A DNA stretch of 14,069 nt from Clostridiaceae bacterium (GTDB lineage Bacteria; Bacillota; Clostridia; Oscillospirales; Acutalibacteraceae), in contig JAEDKI010000031.1 in assembly GCA_016295895.1 (NCBI GenBank), positions 1 to 14,069 on the forward strand, in the 5' to 3' direction. A program made the position numbers and the translations under genes. Position 1 is the stretch's first letter; every line of letters starts with the position of its first letter. This document shows, one piece after another, positions 1 to 7,233 of this stretch. The notes below the pieces were generated by a model, which was not told where the DNA came from, did no database searches, and saw only the letters and a program-made list of their open reading frames with translations.

Positions 1-1
1 T

Positions 2-109
2 CAGAAGCGAATAATCAAGGTCGCCCCAAAGGTCGCTGCCGACTGCGGCGGTCAGACGATTCAGGAGCGAATGACCTTTATCGTTATCAATAAGGAAATT
101 GAATTTTAA
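2..109 (+). CDS. C-terminal fragment of an unidentified protein
   Basis: The second frame is open from the window edge to a TAA at 107-109 and gives 35 residues ending VINKEIEF. It is followed within 6 nt by a strong intrinsic terminator, as expected at the 3' end of a real gene. Residue composition is ordinary for a soluble protein, with a hydrophobic run TFIVI near the end. The fragment is too short for me to recognise a family, and its start lies outside the window. The other two plus frames are less protein-like here. Confidence 0.55.
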   Translation, partial: QKRIIKVAPKVAADCGGQTIQERMTFIVINKEIEF

Positions 110-114
110 TCACT

Positions 115-157
115 TTCGGCGGAATTGCGGATAAACCGTGAATTTCGCCGAATTTTT
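115..157 (+). terminator. Rho-independent terminator after the left-edge gene
   Basis: TTCGGCGGAATT (115-126) pairs with AATTTCGCCGAA (141-152) over 12 bp with a single G-U. The loop is 14 nt and five T follow (153-157). It begins 6 nt after the stop codon at 107-109, so it ends the transcript of the partial left gene and insulates the pot operon downstream. Confidence 0.85.
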
Positions 158-205
158 ATGCATGAATTCTGCTTTTTGAAAAAGTTTTTATAAAAATAAA
201 AAAAC

Positions 206-248
206 GAGAAAAACAGAGCATATCGAAGCATTCAGGAGAAAAACAGAG
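206..248. repeat. 13-bp direct repeat upstream of the pot promoter
   Basis: GAGAAAAACAGAG occurs at 206-218 and again at 236-248, a period of 30 bp (about three helical turns). It sits 60-100 bp upstream of the -35 box at 308. The spacing would put two bound proteins on the same face of the helix, so it could be an activator or repressor site. Chance similarity in an A-rich spacer is also possible. No other repeat copies were seen. Confidence 0.35.
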
Positions 249-307
249 TAAAATTATAAAATTTCTTAAACAGAAACGGTTTTTTCACGGTTTTGTTAAA
301 AAAATTG

Positions 308-336
308 TTGACATTTGCAGATATTTGCACTATATT
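308..336 (+). promoter_or_regulatory. Sigma-A type promoter of the potABCD-mltG operon
   Basis: A perfect -35 TTGACA (308-313) is followed, after exactly 17 bp, by TATATT (331-336), a 5/6 match to the -10 consensus. Transcription should begin near 343, giving an untranslated leader of about 310 nt before potA at 654. No other equally good promoter was found in 110-653. The rest of the spacer from 158 to 307 is AT-rich and holds only the direct repeat. Confidence 0.85.
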
Positions 337-342
337 TATGTT

Positions 343-653
343 AACAAATTAAAGTTTTTCAACAGCAATTGAATATGTCTGAAATACAATATCTCATGCA
401 CATTCGGGCATTTTTCTCTTTGACATACGGAAGTATGCCTGCAGAGAAGAAATCCCCGACTGCACATAATCTATTGCATTTCAGATGCGGAGCAGTTTTG
501 AGGGAGAAGATTTTCGTTCCGTCAAGGCGAAAATCTGCAGGAATACTTTGTGTATTTCAAAGATTTTTAACGCAGGCGGAGCGGAAATAAGCCCCTCAAA
601 ACCATATTTATTGCTGTTGAAAAACTTTACAACCATGGAGAGGGGCTGCATAA
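343..653 (+). promoter_or_regulatory. Structured potA leader, candidate translational riboswitch
   Basis: The leader is rich in complementary segments. A 9-bp helix pairs 380-388 with 551-559. A long hairpin pairs 410-419 with 443-453 with one bulged G, and is capped by CATAC-GGAA-GTATG (424-437). A small stem pairs 476-479 with 485-488. A perfect 9-bp hairpin pairs 508-516 with 528-536. GTTTTGAGGG (495-504) pairs with CCCTCAAAAC (593-602), 10 bp. AGCCCCTC (590-597) pairs with GAGGGGCT (640-647), 8 bp. The last helix covers the AGGGG ribosome binding site of potA. It shares bases 593-597 with the 495-504 helix, so the two exclude each other. There is no U-tract terminator before potA, so control at translation is inferred. 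The sequence does not match purine, guanidine, SAM, T-box or other motifs I know. A polyamine or related compound is the natural ligand guess from the downstream genes. Confidence 0.6.
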
Positions 654-1787
654 TTGAAAAACAATGCAATAATCGATTTGAAAAACATTTCCGTTTCTTT
701 CGGAAATAATCAGGTGCTCAAAAATCTGAATCTTTACATCCGGGATAAGGAGTTTATTACTCTGCTCGGTCCGTCGGGTTGCGGCAAAACAACGACTCTG
801 CGAATTATCGCAGGCTTTGTTGAACCCGATGAAGGCGAGGTTATTTTTGAGGGAAAGAAGATCAATAGTGTTCCTCCTCATAAGAGGCAGGTTAACACTA
901 TTTTTCAGCGTTATGCCCTTTTTCCTCACCTGAATGTTTATGAGAATGTTGCTTTCGGGCTGAGAATCAGAAAGACTCCCGAAAAGCAGATTAAGGAAAC
1001 GGTTGAAGAGATGCTTGCTCTGGTCAATCTGACCGGATTCGGCAAGCGCAATATAAATTCGCTCTCGGGCGGTCAGCAGCAGCGAGTTGCAATCGCAAGA
1101 GCTCTTGCGGTAAAGCCGAGAGTTCTGCTTCTTGACGAGCCTTTGGGAGCCCTCGATCTGAAGCTTCGCAAGGATATGCAGGTTGAGCTTAAAAACATTC
1201 AGCAGAGGCTCGGCATAACCTTTATATATGTTACCCATGATCAGGAGGAAGCTCTTTCAATGTCAGATACCGTTGTTGTTATGGATAACGGTGTTATTCA
1301 GCAGATAGGTACGCCTCTTGATATCTATAATGAGCCGAAGAATGCCTTTGTTGCGGATTTCATCGGCGAGAGTAATATCCTTGACGGCGTTATGCCCGAG
1401 GACTGCGTGGTTGATTTTTCGGGTCACCGCTTTGAATGCCTTGACAAGGGCTTTGCCAAAAATGAGGCGGTTGATGTCGTAGTCCGCCCCGAGGATGTTG
1501 ATGTTGTTGAGCCCGAAAAGGGAATGCTCTGCGGCGTTGTTACCTCGGTAACCTTTAAGGGCGTTCATTTTGAAATTATCGTTGACATCGGCGGCTTCAA
1601 GTGGATGATTCAGACAACCGATTATCAGCCCGAAGGCAGTAAAATCGGTCTGTTCATCGAGCCCGATGCAATCCATATAATGAAGAAATCCGAATATTCG
1701 GGTATTTACGGCGACTACAGCTCATTCAGCGAGGAATTTGACGAGCTTTCCGACCCCTCGGCTGATGCTGAGGAGGACGAGGAATGA
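654..1787 (+). CDS. potA: Spermidine/putrescine ABC transporter ATPase PotA
   Basis: This 377-residue cytoplasmic ATPase energises the polyamine importer formed with PotB, PotC and PotD. Visible motifs are Walker A GPSGCGKT (39-46), Q-loop Gln85, signature LSGGQ (137-141), Walker B VLLLDE (157-162) and switch His195 in VTHDQEEA. The C-terminal third is a TOBE-like regulatory domain. An acidic tail (about 360-377, rich in Glu and Asp) extends beyond the usual end. The start is TTG at 654, eight nucleotides after an AGGGG ribosome binding site (641-645) that lies inside a leader hairpin. The nearby ATG at 664 is out of frame. The gene overlaps potB by 4 nt (ATGA). The CysA/PotA-like ATPases resemble one another, and the substrate call rests on the full potABCD set. 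Confidence 0.95.
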   Translation: MKNNAIIDLKNISVSFGNNQVLKNLNLYIRDKEFITLLGPSGCGKTTTLRIIAGFVEPDEGEVIFEGKKINSVPPHKRQVNTIFQRYALFPHLNVYENVAFGLRIRKTPEKQIKETVEEMLALVNLTGFGKRNINSLSGGQQQRVAIARALAVKPRVLLLDEPLGALDLKLRKDMQVELKNIQQRLGITFIYVTHDQEEALSMSDTVVVMDNGVIQQIGTPLDIYNEPKNAFVADFIGESNILDGVMPEDCVVDFSGHRFECLDKGFAKNEAVDVVVRPEDVDVVEPEKGMLCGVVTSVTFKGVHFEIIVDIGGFKWMIQTTDYQPEGSKIGLFIEPDAIHIMKKSEYSGIYGDYSSFSEEFDELSDPSADAEEDEE

Positions 1788-2608
1788 ACAACCGCTCAGT
1801 ATTGAAAACGAAGCTTGTTGCCTCGCCTTATATCGTCTGGTCGGCGCTTTTCATTATTGCGCCCCTGATTTTCGTTGTCTATTATTCATTCACCGATGCG
1901 GCGGGGAATTTCACATTTGACAATATTTCCGCCCTTGTTAAGTATGCGCCGACTTTTCTGCGTTCAATTTGGTTCGGCATTGTCGCAACGCTTATCTGCC
2001 TTGTGATTGCGTTCCCGCTTGCCTACATCATTTCGCAGAAAACGGAGAAAATTCAGCGCACGCTCGTTATGCTCGTTATGCTCCCGATGTGGATGAGCTT
2101 TCTTATCAGAACCTATTCATGGATGGCTCTGCTTCAGGATACGGGCATAATCAACACCATGCTCGGCAAAATAGGCATTGACCCGATTCACATGATAAAC
2201 ACCTCGGGTGCGGTTATCCTCGGTATGGTTTATAATTTCCTGCCGTACATGATAATGCCGATTTATTCCGTTATGGCAAAGCTTGACCACAGCATGATTG
2301 AAGCCTGCCAGGATCTCGGCGGCAACAGGCTGACCGTTATCAGAAGATGTATTCTGCCCATGAGCATGCCGGGAGTCGTTTCGGGAATTACAATGGTTTT
2401 TGTTCCCTCCGTCAGCACATTCTATATCTCACAGAAGCTCGGCGGCGGCTCGTTTGACCTTATCGGCGATGTTATCGAAAGGCAGTTCCAGCAATCATAT
2501 AACTACAATCTCGGCGCTTCGATTTCGCTTGTGCTCATGGTGCTTATCCTTTTGAGCATGGCTGTTATGAACCGCTTTACGGGCGATGAGGAGGGCATGG
2601 TAATATGA
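1784..2608 (+). CDS. potB: Spermidine/putrescine ABC transporter permease PotB
   Basis: This 274-residue inner-membrane permease of the BPD_transp_1 type is one of the two channel subunits of the importer. About six hydrophobic segments are visible (roughly 15-35, 61-82, 94-116, 140-165, 196-215, 243-263). The EAA loop that docks on the ATPase is at 173-195, with EACQDLGG followed by LPMSMPG. The length is normal for PotB. ATG at 1784 overlaps the potA stop as ATGA, with AGGAGG at 1771-1776, so it is translationally coupled. It overlaps potC in the same way. Order and motifs make the PotB rather than PotC assignment firm. Confidence 0.94.
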   Translation: MNNRSVLKTKLVASPYIVWSALFIIAPLIFVVYYSFTDAAGNFTFDNISALVKYAPTFLRSIWFGIVATLICLVIAFPLAYIISQKTEKIQRTLVMLVMLPMWMSFLIRTYSWMALLQDTGIINTMLGKIGIDPIHMINTSGAVILGMVYNFLPYMIMPIYSVMAKLDHSMIEACQDLGGNRLTVIRRCILPMSMPGVVSGITMVFVPSVSTFYISQKLGGGSFDLIGDVIERQFQQSYNYNLGASISLVLMVLILLSMAVMNRFTGDEEGMVI

Positions 2609-3414
2609 AAACGGCTTCAAGAATTTATTCGGCTCTTGTTTTTCTCTTTCTCTATGCGCCCATCATCGTGCTCGTTCTTTTTTCTTTTAACTCATCAAGC
2701 AGCACGAGCGTTTTTGCGGGCTTTTCGCTTCAGTGGTATAAATCGCTCTTTCAGGATGAAGCAACCCTCAGAGCGCTTTATAACACCCTGATTCTTGCGG
2801 TCTGCTCATCGGTTGCCGCAACGGTAATCGGCACGGCGGCAGCCGTCGGAATCGACAAATTCAAAAAAGGCGTTGCCCGTTCGAGCGTTATGGCGGTGAC
2901 TAATATTCCGATGATGAACCCTGAAATCGTAACCGGTATTTCAATGATGCTGCTGTTCGTTTTTGTCGGCAGGCTTGTGAAAAACGATTCGGTTCTCGGC
3001 TTCGGAACGCTGCTTATCGCCCATGTAACATTCAATCTGCCTTATATTATCCTTACCGTTCTGCCGAAGCTTCGCCAGACCGACAGAAACCTTGCCGAAG
3101 CGGCGCAGGATCTCGGCTGTATGCCAGTTCAGGCGTTTTTTAAGGTCGTTCTGCCCTCAATCACGCCCGGTATAATAACGGGAATGATAATGGCGTTCAC
3201 ACTGTCGCTTGACGATTTCATTATCAGCTATTTCACCGGCGGACCGGGCTTCCAGACGCTCCCGATAGCGATTTTCTCAATGACGAAGAAGCGTGTTAAG
3301 CCCGATATGTATGCGCTTTCCGCATTGATTTTTGTCAGCATTCTGCTGTTGCTGATTCTCTATAATCTTGCTCAGTCGAAAAGCGAACGGGAATCAAAAA
3401 GAAGAACAAAATAA
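2605..3414 (+). CDS. potC: Spermidine/putrescine ABC transporter permease PotC
   Basis: This 269-residue membrane permease is the partner of PotB. It has about six membrane segments, an EAA loop at 165-188 (EAAQDLGC then LPSITPG), and the LSLDDFIISYF stretch (200-210) characteristic of PotC/PotI-type subunits. The cytoplasmic C-terminus is strongly basic. ATG at 2605 overlaps the potB stop codon (ATGA) and is preceded by a GAGGAGGG site. The gene ends 60 nt before potD. No hairpin was seen in that gap, so the genes remain one transcript. Confidence 0.94.
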   Translation: MKTASRIYSALVFLFLYAPIIVLVLFSFNSSSSTSVFAGFSLQWYKSLFQDEATLRALYNTLILAVCSSVAATVIGTAAAVGIDKFKKGVARSSVMAVTNIPMMNPEIVTGISMMLLFVFVGRLVKNDSVLGFGTLLIAHVTFNLPYIILTVLPKLRQTDRNLAEAAQDLGCMPVQAFFKVVLPSITPGIITGMIMAFTLSLDDFIISYFTGGPGFQTLPIAIFSMTKKRVKPDMYALSALIFVSILLLLILYNLAQSKSERESKRRTK

Positions 3415-3474
3415 ACTACCACGCTGATTATTACAACCTGTTTTATTCAGCTTATCCATAAGGAGAGACGGAGA

Positions 3475-4749
3475 GTGAAAAAAAGAATTGCATGTGCGCT
3501 CATTGCGCTTGTTATTGCCCTTGCGCCCTGCACCGTTGCGTCTGCCGCAGCTTCGCAGAGCGACATTGAGGCGCTCAGGGGCACAAAGCTTTATGTTTAT
3601 AACTGGGGCGAATATATTTCCGACGGTGAGGACGGCGCTCTTGATGTCAACAAGGCTTTTGAAGAAAAATACGGAATTGAAGTTATATACGACACCTATG
3701 ACACCAACGAGGTTATGTATTCAAAGCTCAAAAGCGGCGGAGTTTCATATGATGTCGTTATCCCGTCGGACTACATGATCGAAAGAATGATAGCCGAGGA
3801 TATGCTTGAAAAGATTGATTTTTCAAATGTTCCGAACTATAAATATATCTCCGAAAAATACAGAAATCTTGCCCATGACCCGACAAATGAATATTCCGTT
3901 CCCTACACGGTCGGAATGGTCGGTCTTATCTATAATACCAAGATGGTTGAAGAAGCTCCCGACAGTTGGACGGCTCTCTGGGATGAGAGATACACGGGCA
4001 ATATTCTGATGATAAACAATCCGAGAGACGCTTTTGCGATTGCACAGAGCATTCTCGGCATGGATTATAACAACGAGTCTCCTGCCTCATGGAGGGTTGC
4101 CGCCGAGCTTCTTAAAGAGCAGAAAAGCGTTTCCCCCTCTTATGTCAACGATGAGATATTCCTCAAAATGGAGGCGGGCGAAGCGGCGCTTGCTCCCTAT
4201 TTTGCAGGCGATTTTCTCACCATGTATGATAACAACCCCGATCTTGCATTTGTTTACCCGAAAGAGGGCGTTAACTTCTTCGTTGACGCAATAAGCATTC
4301 TCAAGGGCGCAAAGAACAAGCTTGCGGCGGAGCTTTACATTAACTTCTTGCTTGAGCCCGATGTTGCGCTTGAAAATGCCGAATATATCTGCTACGCAAG
4401 CCCCCACACAGAGGTTTATGACAATCCCGATTACACTTACTATCAGAATGAAATTCTCTACCCCGAGGACGGCAAGTTCAAAACTCAGCTTTTCCTCAAT
4501 CTTTCGCCCGAAATTCTTTCGCTTATGAGCGGACTCTGGGACGATGTCAAGAATTATGTTCCCTCGGCGGGAAGCGGATATCGCTCTCTTTTCTTCGGCG
4601 GAGACGGCATGAACCCATCGTCCGGCGACGGAGAGGGAATGACCCCCGAAGCAAAAAGATATGCGCTTTATATAGTAATTTTCATTCTTATCTGCCTTGC
4701 CTATGTTGTTTTCAGATACGCAAGGAAGAAATACCGTGAAAATGTCTGA
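3475..4749 (+). CDS. potD: Polyamine-binding protein PotD with C-terminal membrane anchor
   Basis: This extracytoplasmic substrate-binding protein of the importer has 424 residues, against about 350 in typical PotD. GTG at 3475 follows AGGAG (3461-3465) by 9 nt. Residues 1-26 are a signal peptide with an SPase I-like A-S-A-A end. There is no lipobox cysteine suitable for lipidation. Mature landmarks include YNWGEYI (42-48), PSDYMI (97-102) and Asp271 in FFVDAISI, equivalent by memory of E. coli PotD to the amine-binding Asp257. The PotD acidic pair appears here as Asn182 and Asp185. After a Gly/Ser/Asp-rich linker (about 365-392) comes a hydrophobic helix (396-414) and a basic end RYARKKYRENV, which is a stop-transfer anchor. 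The protein is therefore probably tethered by its C-terminus rather than by a lipid. The precise polyamine cannot be read from the sequence. Confidence 0.92.
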   Translation: MKKRIACALIALVIALAPCTVASAAASQSDIEALRGTKLYVYNWGEYISDGEDGALDVNKAFEEKYGIEVIYDTYDTNEVMYSKLKSGGVSYDVVIPSDYMIERMIAEDMLEKIDFSNVPNYKYISEKYRNLAHDPTNEYSVPYTVGMVGLIYNTKMVEEAPDSWTALWDERYTGNILMINNPRDAFAIAQSILGMDYNNESPASWRVAAELLKEQKSVSPSYVNDEIFLKMEAGEAALAPYFAGDFLTMYDNNPDLAFVYPKEGVNFFVDAISILKGAKNKLAAELYINFLLEPDVALENAEYICYASPHTEVYDNPDYTYYQNEILYPEDGKFKTQLFLNLSPEILSLMSGLWDDVKNYVPSAGSGYRSLFFGGDGMNPSSGDGEGMTPEAKRYALYIVIFILICLAYVVFRYARKKYRENV

Positions 4750-4768
4750 TTGATAAGCAGGAGGAAAA

Positions 4769-5761
4769 ATGAAGAGGGTAAAAGTGGTTTTTGCAGTTGC
4801 TTTGATGTGCTTAACCCTGCTTTCAGCTTCATGCTCAAAGCAGGAGGAGAAAAAGCCCGGAACAGCAACTGAAGTTCCGACGGATTCGTCGGAATATGAC
4901 CTTTCTCAGGCAGTTGACGCCTTTGCTCAGGCTACGGATAATAATGGGATGGAAAATAACGGCGAAACAGATTCGCTGACCGATCGGATGACTGCGAGCC
5001 GCACCGATATCGCCTTAACAGCCGCCCAAACGGAAAAGCCGACAACTCAGCCGGAAAAGAAAACGGTCAAAATAACAATTAAAGAGGGGCAGAGCTTAAC
5101 TCAGATTTTCAAAACGCTTGAAGAAAACGGAGTCAGCAGCTTTGATGACCTTATGGAGACGGCGCAAACCTATGACTACAGCTATTATCCTCTTGTTGCC
5201 GCAATTCCGTCAAATCCGAACCGTTGCTTTAAGCTGGAGGGATATCTTTTTCCCGATACTTATGAGTTTTACACCAATCAGAAGCCCCAGGACGCCATAG
5301 GCAAATTCCTCAGAGGCGGAAAGGCGAAGATAACCGATTCGATGAAAGCGCAGGCTTCGGCTCTCGGCTACAGCATGGACGAGGTAATCACCGTAGCTTC
5401 GATAATCGAAAAAGAGGGCGCAAATCCGAACGAGGTTGCCAAAATTGCCGCAGTTATCTATAACCGCCTTGAAGCTGGAATGAAGCTTCAGATGGATTCA
5501 ACGATTTATTACATTGAGCGTAATGTCAAGCCCTTTTTAACGGGCGATGTCAACCGCTACAACAGTTATTATAACACTTATAAGTGCTCGGCTCTTCCTG
5601 CAGGCCCGATATCAAATCCGGGGCTCAGAACGATAAATGCGGCGCTGAATCCTGCCGATGTTCCCTATCTGTATTTCTGCCATGACGAAAACGCAAATTA
5701 TTATTATGCCGAAACCTACGAGGAGCATCAGGAAAACCTGAAAGCGGCAGGCTTGGCATAA
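4769..5761 (+). CDS. mltG: MltG/YceG-like endolytic murein transglycosylase, probable lipoprotein
   Basis: This 330-residue protein probably cleaves nascent peptidoglycan glycan strands at the membrane surface. The YceG domain spans about 100-327. LEGYLFPDTYEF (157-168), SIIEKEG (211-217) with the expected catalytic Glu214, AAVIYNRLEAGMKLQMDSTI (227-246) and LPAGPISNPG (276-285) are all hallmarks. Instead of the usual N-terminal membrane helix it has a short signal sequence ending LLSASC, with Cys22 a likely though imperfect lipidation site (Leu at -4). A Ser/Thr/Gln-rich linker (about 25-97) follows, and no clear LysM domain is seen. It starts 19 nt after potD with AGGAGG (4759-4764), so it is co-transcribed with the polyamine importer. 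The family call is secure. The lipid anchor is inferred. Confidence 0.9.
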   Translation: MKRVKVVFAVALMCLTLLSASCSKQEEKKPGTATEVPTDSSEYDLSQAVDAFAQATDNNGMENNGETDSLTDRMTASRTDIALTAAQTEKPTTQPEKKTVKITIKEGQSLTQIFKTLEENGVSSFDDLMETAQTYDYSYYPLVAAIPSNPNRCFKLEGYLFPDTYEFYTNQKPQDAIGKFLRGGKAKITDSMKAQASALGYSMDEVITVASIIEKEGANPNEVAKIAAVIYNRLEAGMKLQMDSTIYYIERNVKPFLTGDVNRYNSYYNTYKCSALPAGPISNPGLRTINAALNPADVPYLYFCHDENANYYYAETYEEHQENLKAAGLA

Positions 5762-5787
5762 AAACAGAAAAAGTTTCAATAAAAGCA

Positions 5788-5824
5788 ACAGCCTGCATGG
5801 GTTTTCCGTGCAGGCTGTGTTTTT
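5788..5824 (+). terminator. Rho-independent terminator of the pot-mltG operon
   Basis: A 13-bp stem (5788-5800 with 5806-5818, one T-G pair) containing ACAGCCTGCA and TGCAGGCTGT has a 5-nt loop GTTTT and is followed by five T (5820-5824). It lies 27 nt after the mltG stop. The same stem core recurs near 13743. Confidence 0.9.
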
Positions 5825-5869
5825 CAGCATTCAAGAAGTCTGATATATTGCATAGCATAGATTTTTCTC

Positions 5870-5921
5870 AAAAAAGCTCCCGCATATACTGTCATTTCAG
5901 CATATGCGGGAGAATTTTTTT
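5870..5921. terminator. Bidirectional terminator between convergent genes
   Basis: CTCCCGCATAT (5877-5887) pairs perfectly with ATATGCGGGAG (5902-5912), with an inner CTG/CAG pairing. A run of T follows on the plus strand (5915-5921) and a run of A precedes (5870-5875), which is a T-tract on the minus strand. It can stop the minus-strand GH5 transcript ending at 5941 and back up the plus-strand operon terminator. The interval 5762-5940 holds only these two hairpins. Confidence 0.9.
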
Positions 5922-5940
5922 GTGTTATTAATCGGGATCC

Positions 5941-7206
5941 TCAGATATAGGCTTTTACATCTCTTTCGTAATGCCCCGTATCCTGAAATCCGTTTTCGGT
6001 TCGGATTCGCTCGCCCCATTTGTCGGCGATTTCTTCAAAGCTGTCATTCTCAACATCGGCTCTCCAGAATCCGTCCTTGCTGCCTCTCAGGCACCAATCG
6101 GATTCCCACATGCCGTGCCCCGTTGCCTTGTATGTCCACAGAAACCAGCTGTAATTCGCCTTGTTGAGAGTTTTGAAGCAGTTTTCCCATGTTGTCGCCT
6201 TGTGGGGATAAAATTCACCCATCATCATAGGAACATCGGAAAAAACAAGCTTTGTGAACCAGGTGAAAAGATTGAAAATGAAGTTTGAATTATTGTAGAA
6301 ATGAACCTGATAAACAACATTTTTCCAGCCCTTGAGGAAAGCCTGAGGGAGGGCAAACGCCGTCCAGATGCACTCCATTGTGATGATATGGTCGCTGTCT
6401 GCGGCACGAACGGTGTTATAAAGGCGGGAGTAGATGAACTCATTATTCTTTCTTCTCTCAAGCTCGCCCGACGGAACATCGCACATAGGCTCGTTGAGCA
6501 GGTCATACATCGCAACTGCGGGATTGCCCTTGAAGCGGGAGGCGATCTCCGTCCAAAGCTCATCGGTCAGTTCACGGTATCTTTCGCCCTGCTCGGTATC
6601 GTCATAAAGCCCGCATTCGCCTTTCTTGCCGTTGTGCGGAGCGTCGCTCTGATAGCCGACTGCGCCGTGCATGTCGAGAACAACATAGATTTCACGCTTC
6701 GAGCATTCCTCAACGACCCATTCAAGACGGGATAAATCCCATTTGCCGTTTTCGTCAAGGACTTTCGTGCCGGTATCGTCATAATAGAAATTTCTGTACC
6801 AAAACGGAACACGCACGCAGTTGAAGCCCATTGACTTGATCTCGTCAAGGTCATATTCTGTTATCCAGTTATCCATGTAGGTGTTAAAAAGCTCATATGC
6901 TTTTTCAATGCCGAAACGCTCGGTGAGAATTTCAAGCACCGTGCTGTGGTCAAAACCGCCGTCATAAGGGCAGAGCCAATCCTCCCATATCATCCATGCG
7001 CCGAGGTTGACGCCTTTAAGCTGAATCTTTTCCCCCTTGCGGTTGACAATATCCTGACCCTTTGTTGACAGAAAATCTTCATCGGTGAAACCTGTTGAAG
7101 CTTCATTTGCAGGGAGGTTTCCGTCTGCCGAAAAAGCGGGAATTGCTGCGGAAAAAAGGGTTATCGTTGCGAGAACAAAGGAAATTATTCTTTTTGAAAA
7201 TTTCAT
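5941..7206 (-). CDS. Secreted glycoside hydrolase family 5 (beta-glucanase/cellulase-like)
   Basis: This 421-residue single-domain GH5 enzyme is predicted to be exported and to hydrolyse beta-linked glucans. Residues 1-26 form a signal peptide ending AFS-A. The TIM barrel shows KGVNLGAW (64-71), Arg132 in VRVP, His180 in LDMHG, acid/base Glu239 in DLLNEP, HFY (302-304) and nucleophile Glu331 in MMGEF, the set expected for GH5. The KGVNLGAWMIWEDW opening recalls exo-1,3-beta-glucanase-like subfamilies, so cellulose need not be the substrate. No dockerin, carbohydrate-binding module or sorting signal is visible. The ATG has an AAAGGAA site about 9 nt upstream. It follows ileS by only 27 nt on the same strand with no hairpin or promoter between, so it probably shares the ileS transcript. 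Confidence 0.9.
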   Translation of the reverse strand: MKFSKRIISFVLATITLFSAAIPAFSADGNLPANEASTGFTDEDFLSTKGQDIVNRKGEKIQLKGVNLGAWMIWEDWLCPYDGGFDHSTVLEILTERFGIEKAYELFNTYMDNWITEYDLDEIKSMGFNCVRVPFWYRNFYYDDTGTKVLDENGKWDLSRLEWVVEECSKREIYVVLDMHGAVGYQSDAPHNGKKGECGLYDDTEQGERYRELTDELWTEIASRFKGNPAVAMYDLLNEPMCDVPSGELERRKNNEFIYSRLYNTVRAADSDHIITMECIWTAFALPQAFLKGWKNVVYQVHFYNNSNFIFNLFTWFTKLVFSDVPMMMGEFYPHKATTWENCFKTLNKANYSWFLWTYKATGHGMWESDWCLRGSKDGFWRADVENDSFEEIADKWGERIRTENGFQDTGHYERDVKAYI

Positions 7207-7233
7207 TGCAATGTTCCTTTCATGCTGACTTAA

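Noticed and set aside
206..248. CRISPR-like repeat
   Set aside because: Only two 13-bp copies with a 17-bp gap and no cas genes. Too short and too few.
541..557. Small local hairpin GAATAC/GTATTT in the leader
   Set aside because: It is shorter than, and competes with, the 9-bp helix 380-388/551-559. It was noted only as a possible alternative fold.
369..590. 73-codon open frame in the potA leader
   Set aside because: No ribosome site, no recognisable protein character, and it runs through the complementary leader segments. It is better explained as a non-coding leader.
343..653. Known riboswitch class (purine, guanidine, SAM or T-box) before potA
   Set aside because: I could not find the conserved core sequences of these classes. 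The element is therefore listed as unassigned, though a database search could still change that.
627..1238. 203-codon minus-strand frame opposite potA
   Set aside because: PotA's Walker and signature motifs prove the plus-strand frame. The reverse frame is a codon-bias shadow.
3475..3560. Lipobox in the PotD signal peptide (Leu-Ala-Pro-Cys)
   Set aside because: Pro just before Cys does not fit a lipobox, and the C-terminal helix gives another anchor.
5941..7206. Dockerin or cellulosome module on the GH5 enzyme
   Set aside because: The C-terminus ends about 20 residues after the barrel with no duplicated calcium-binding loops.
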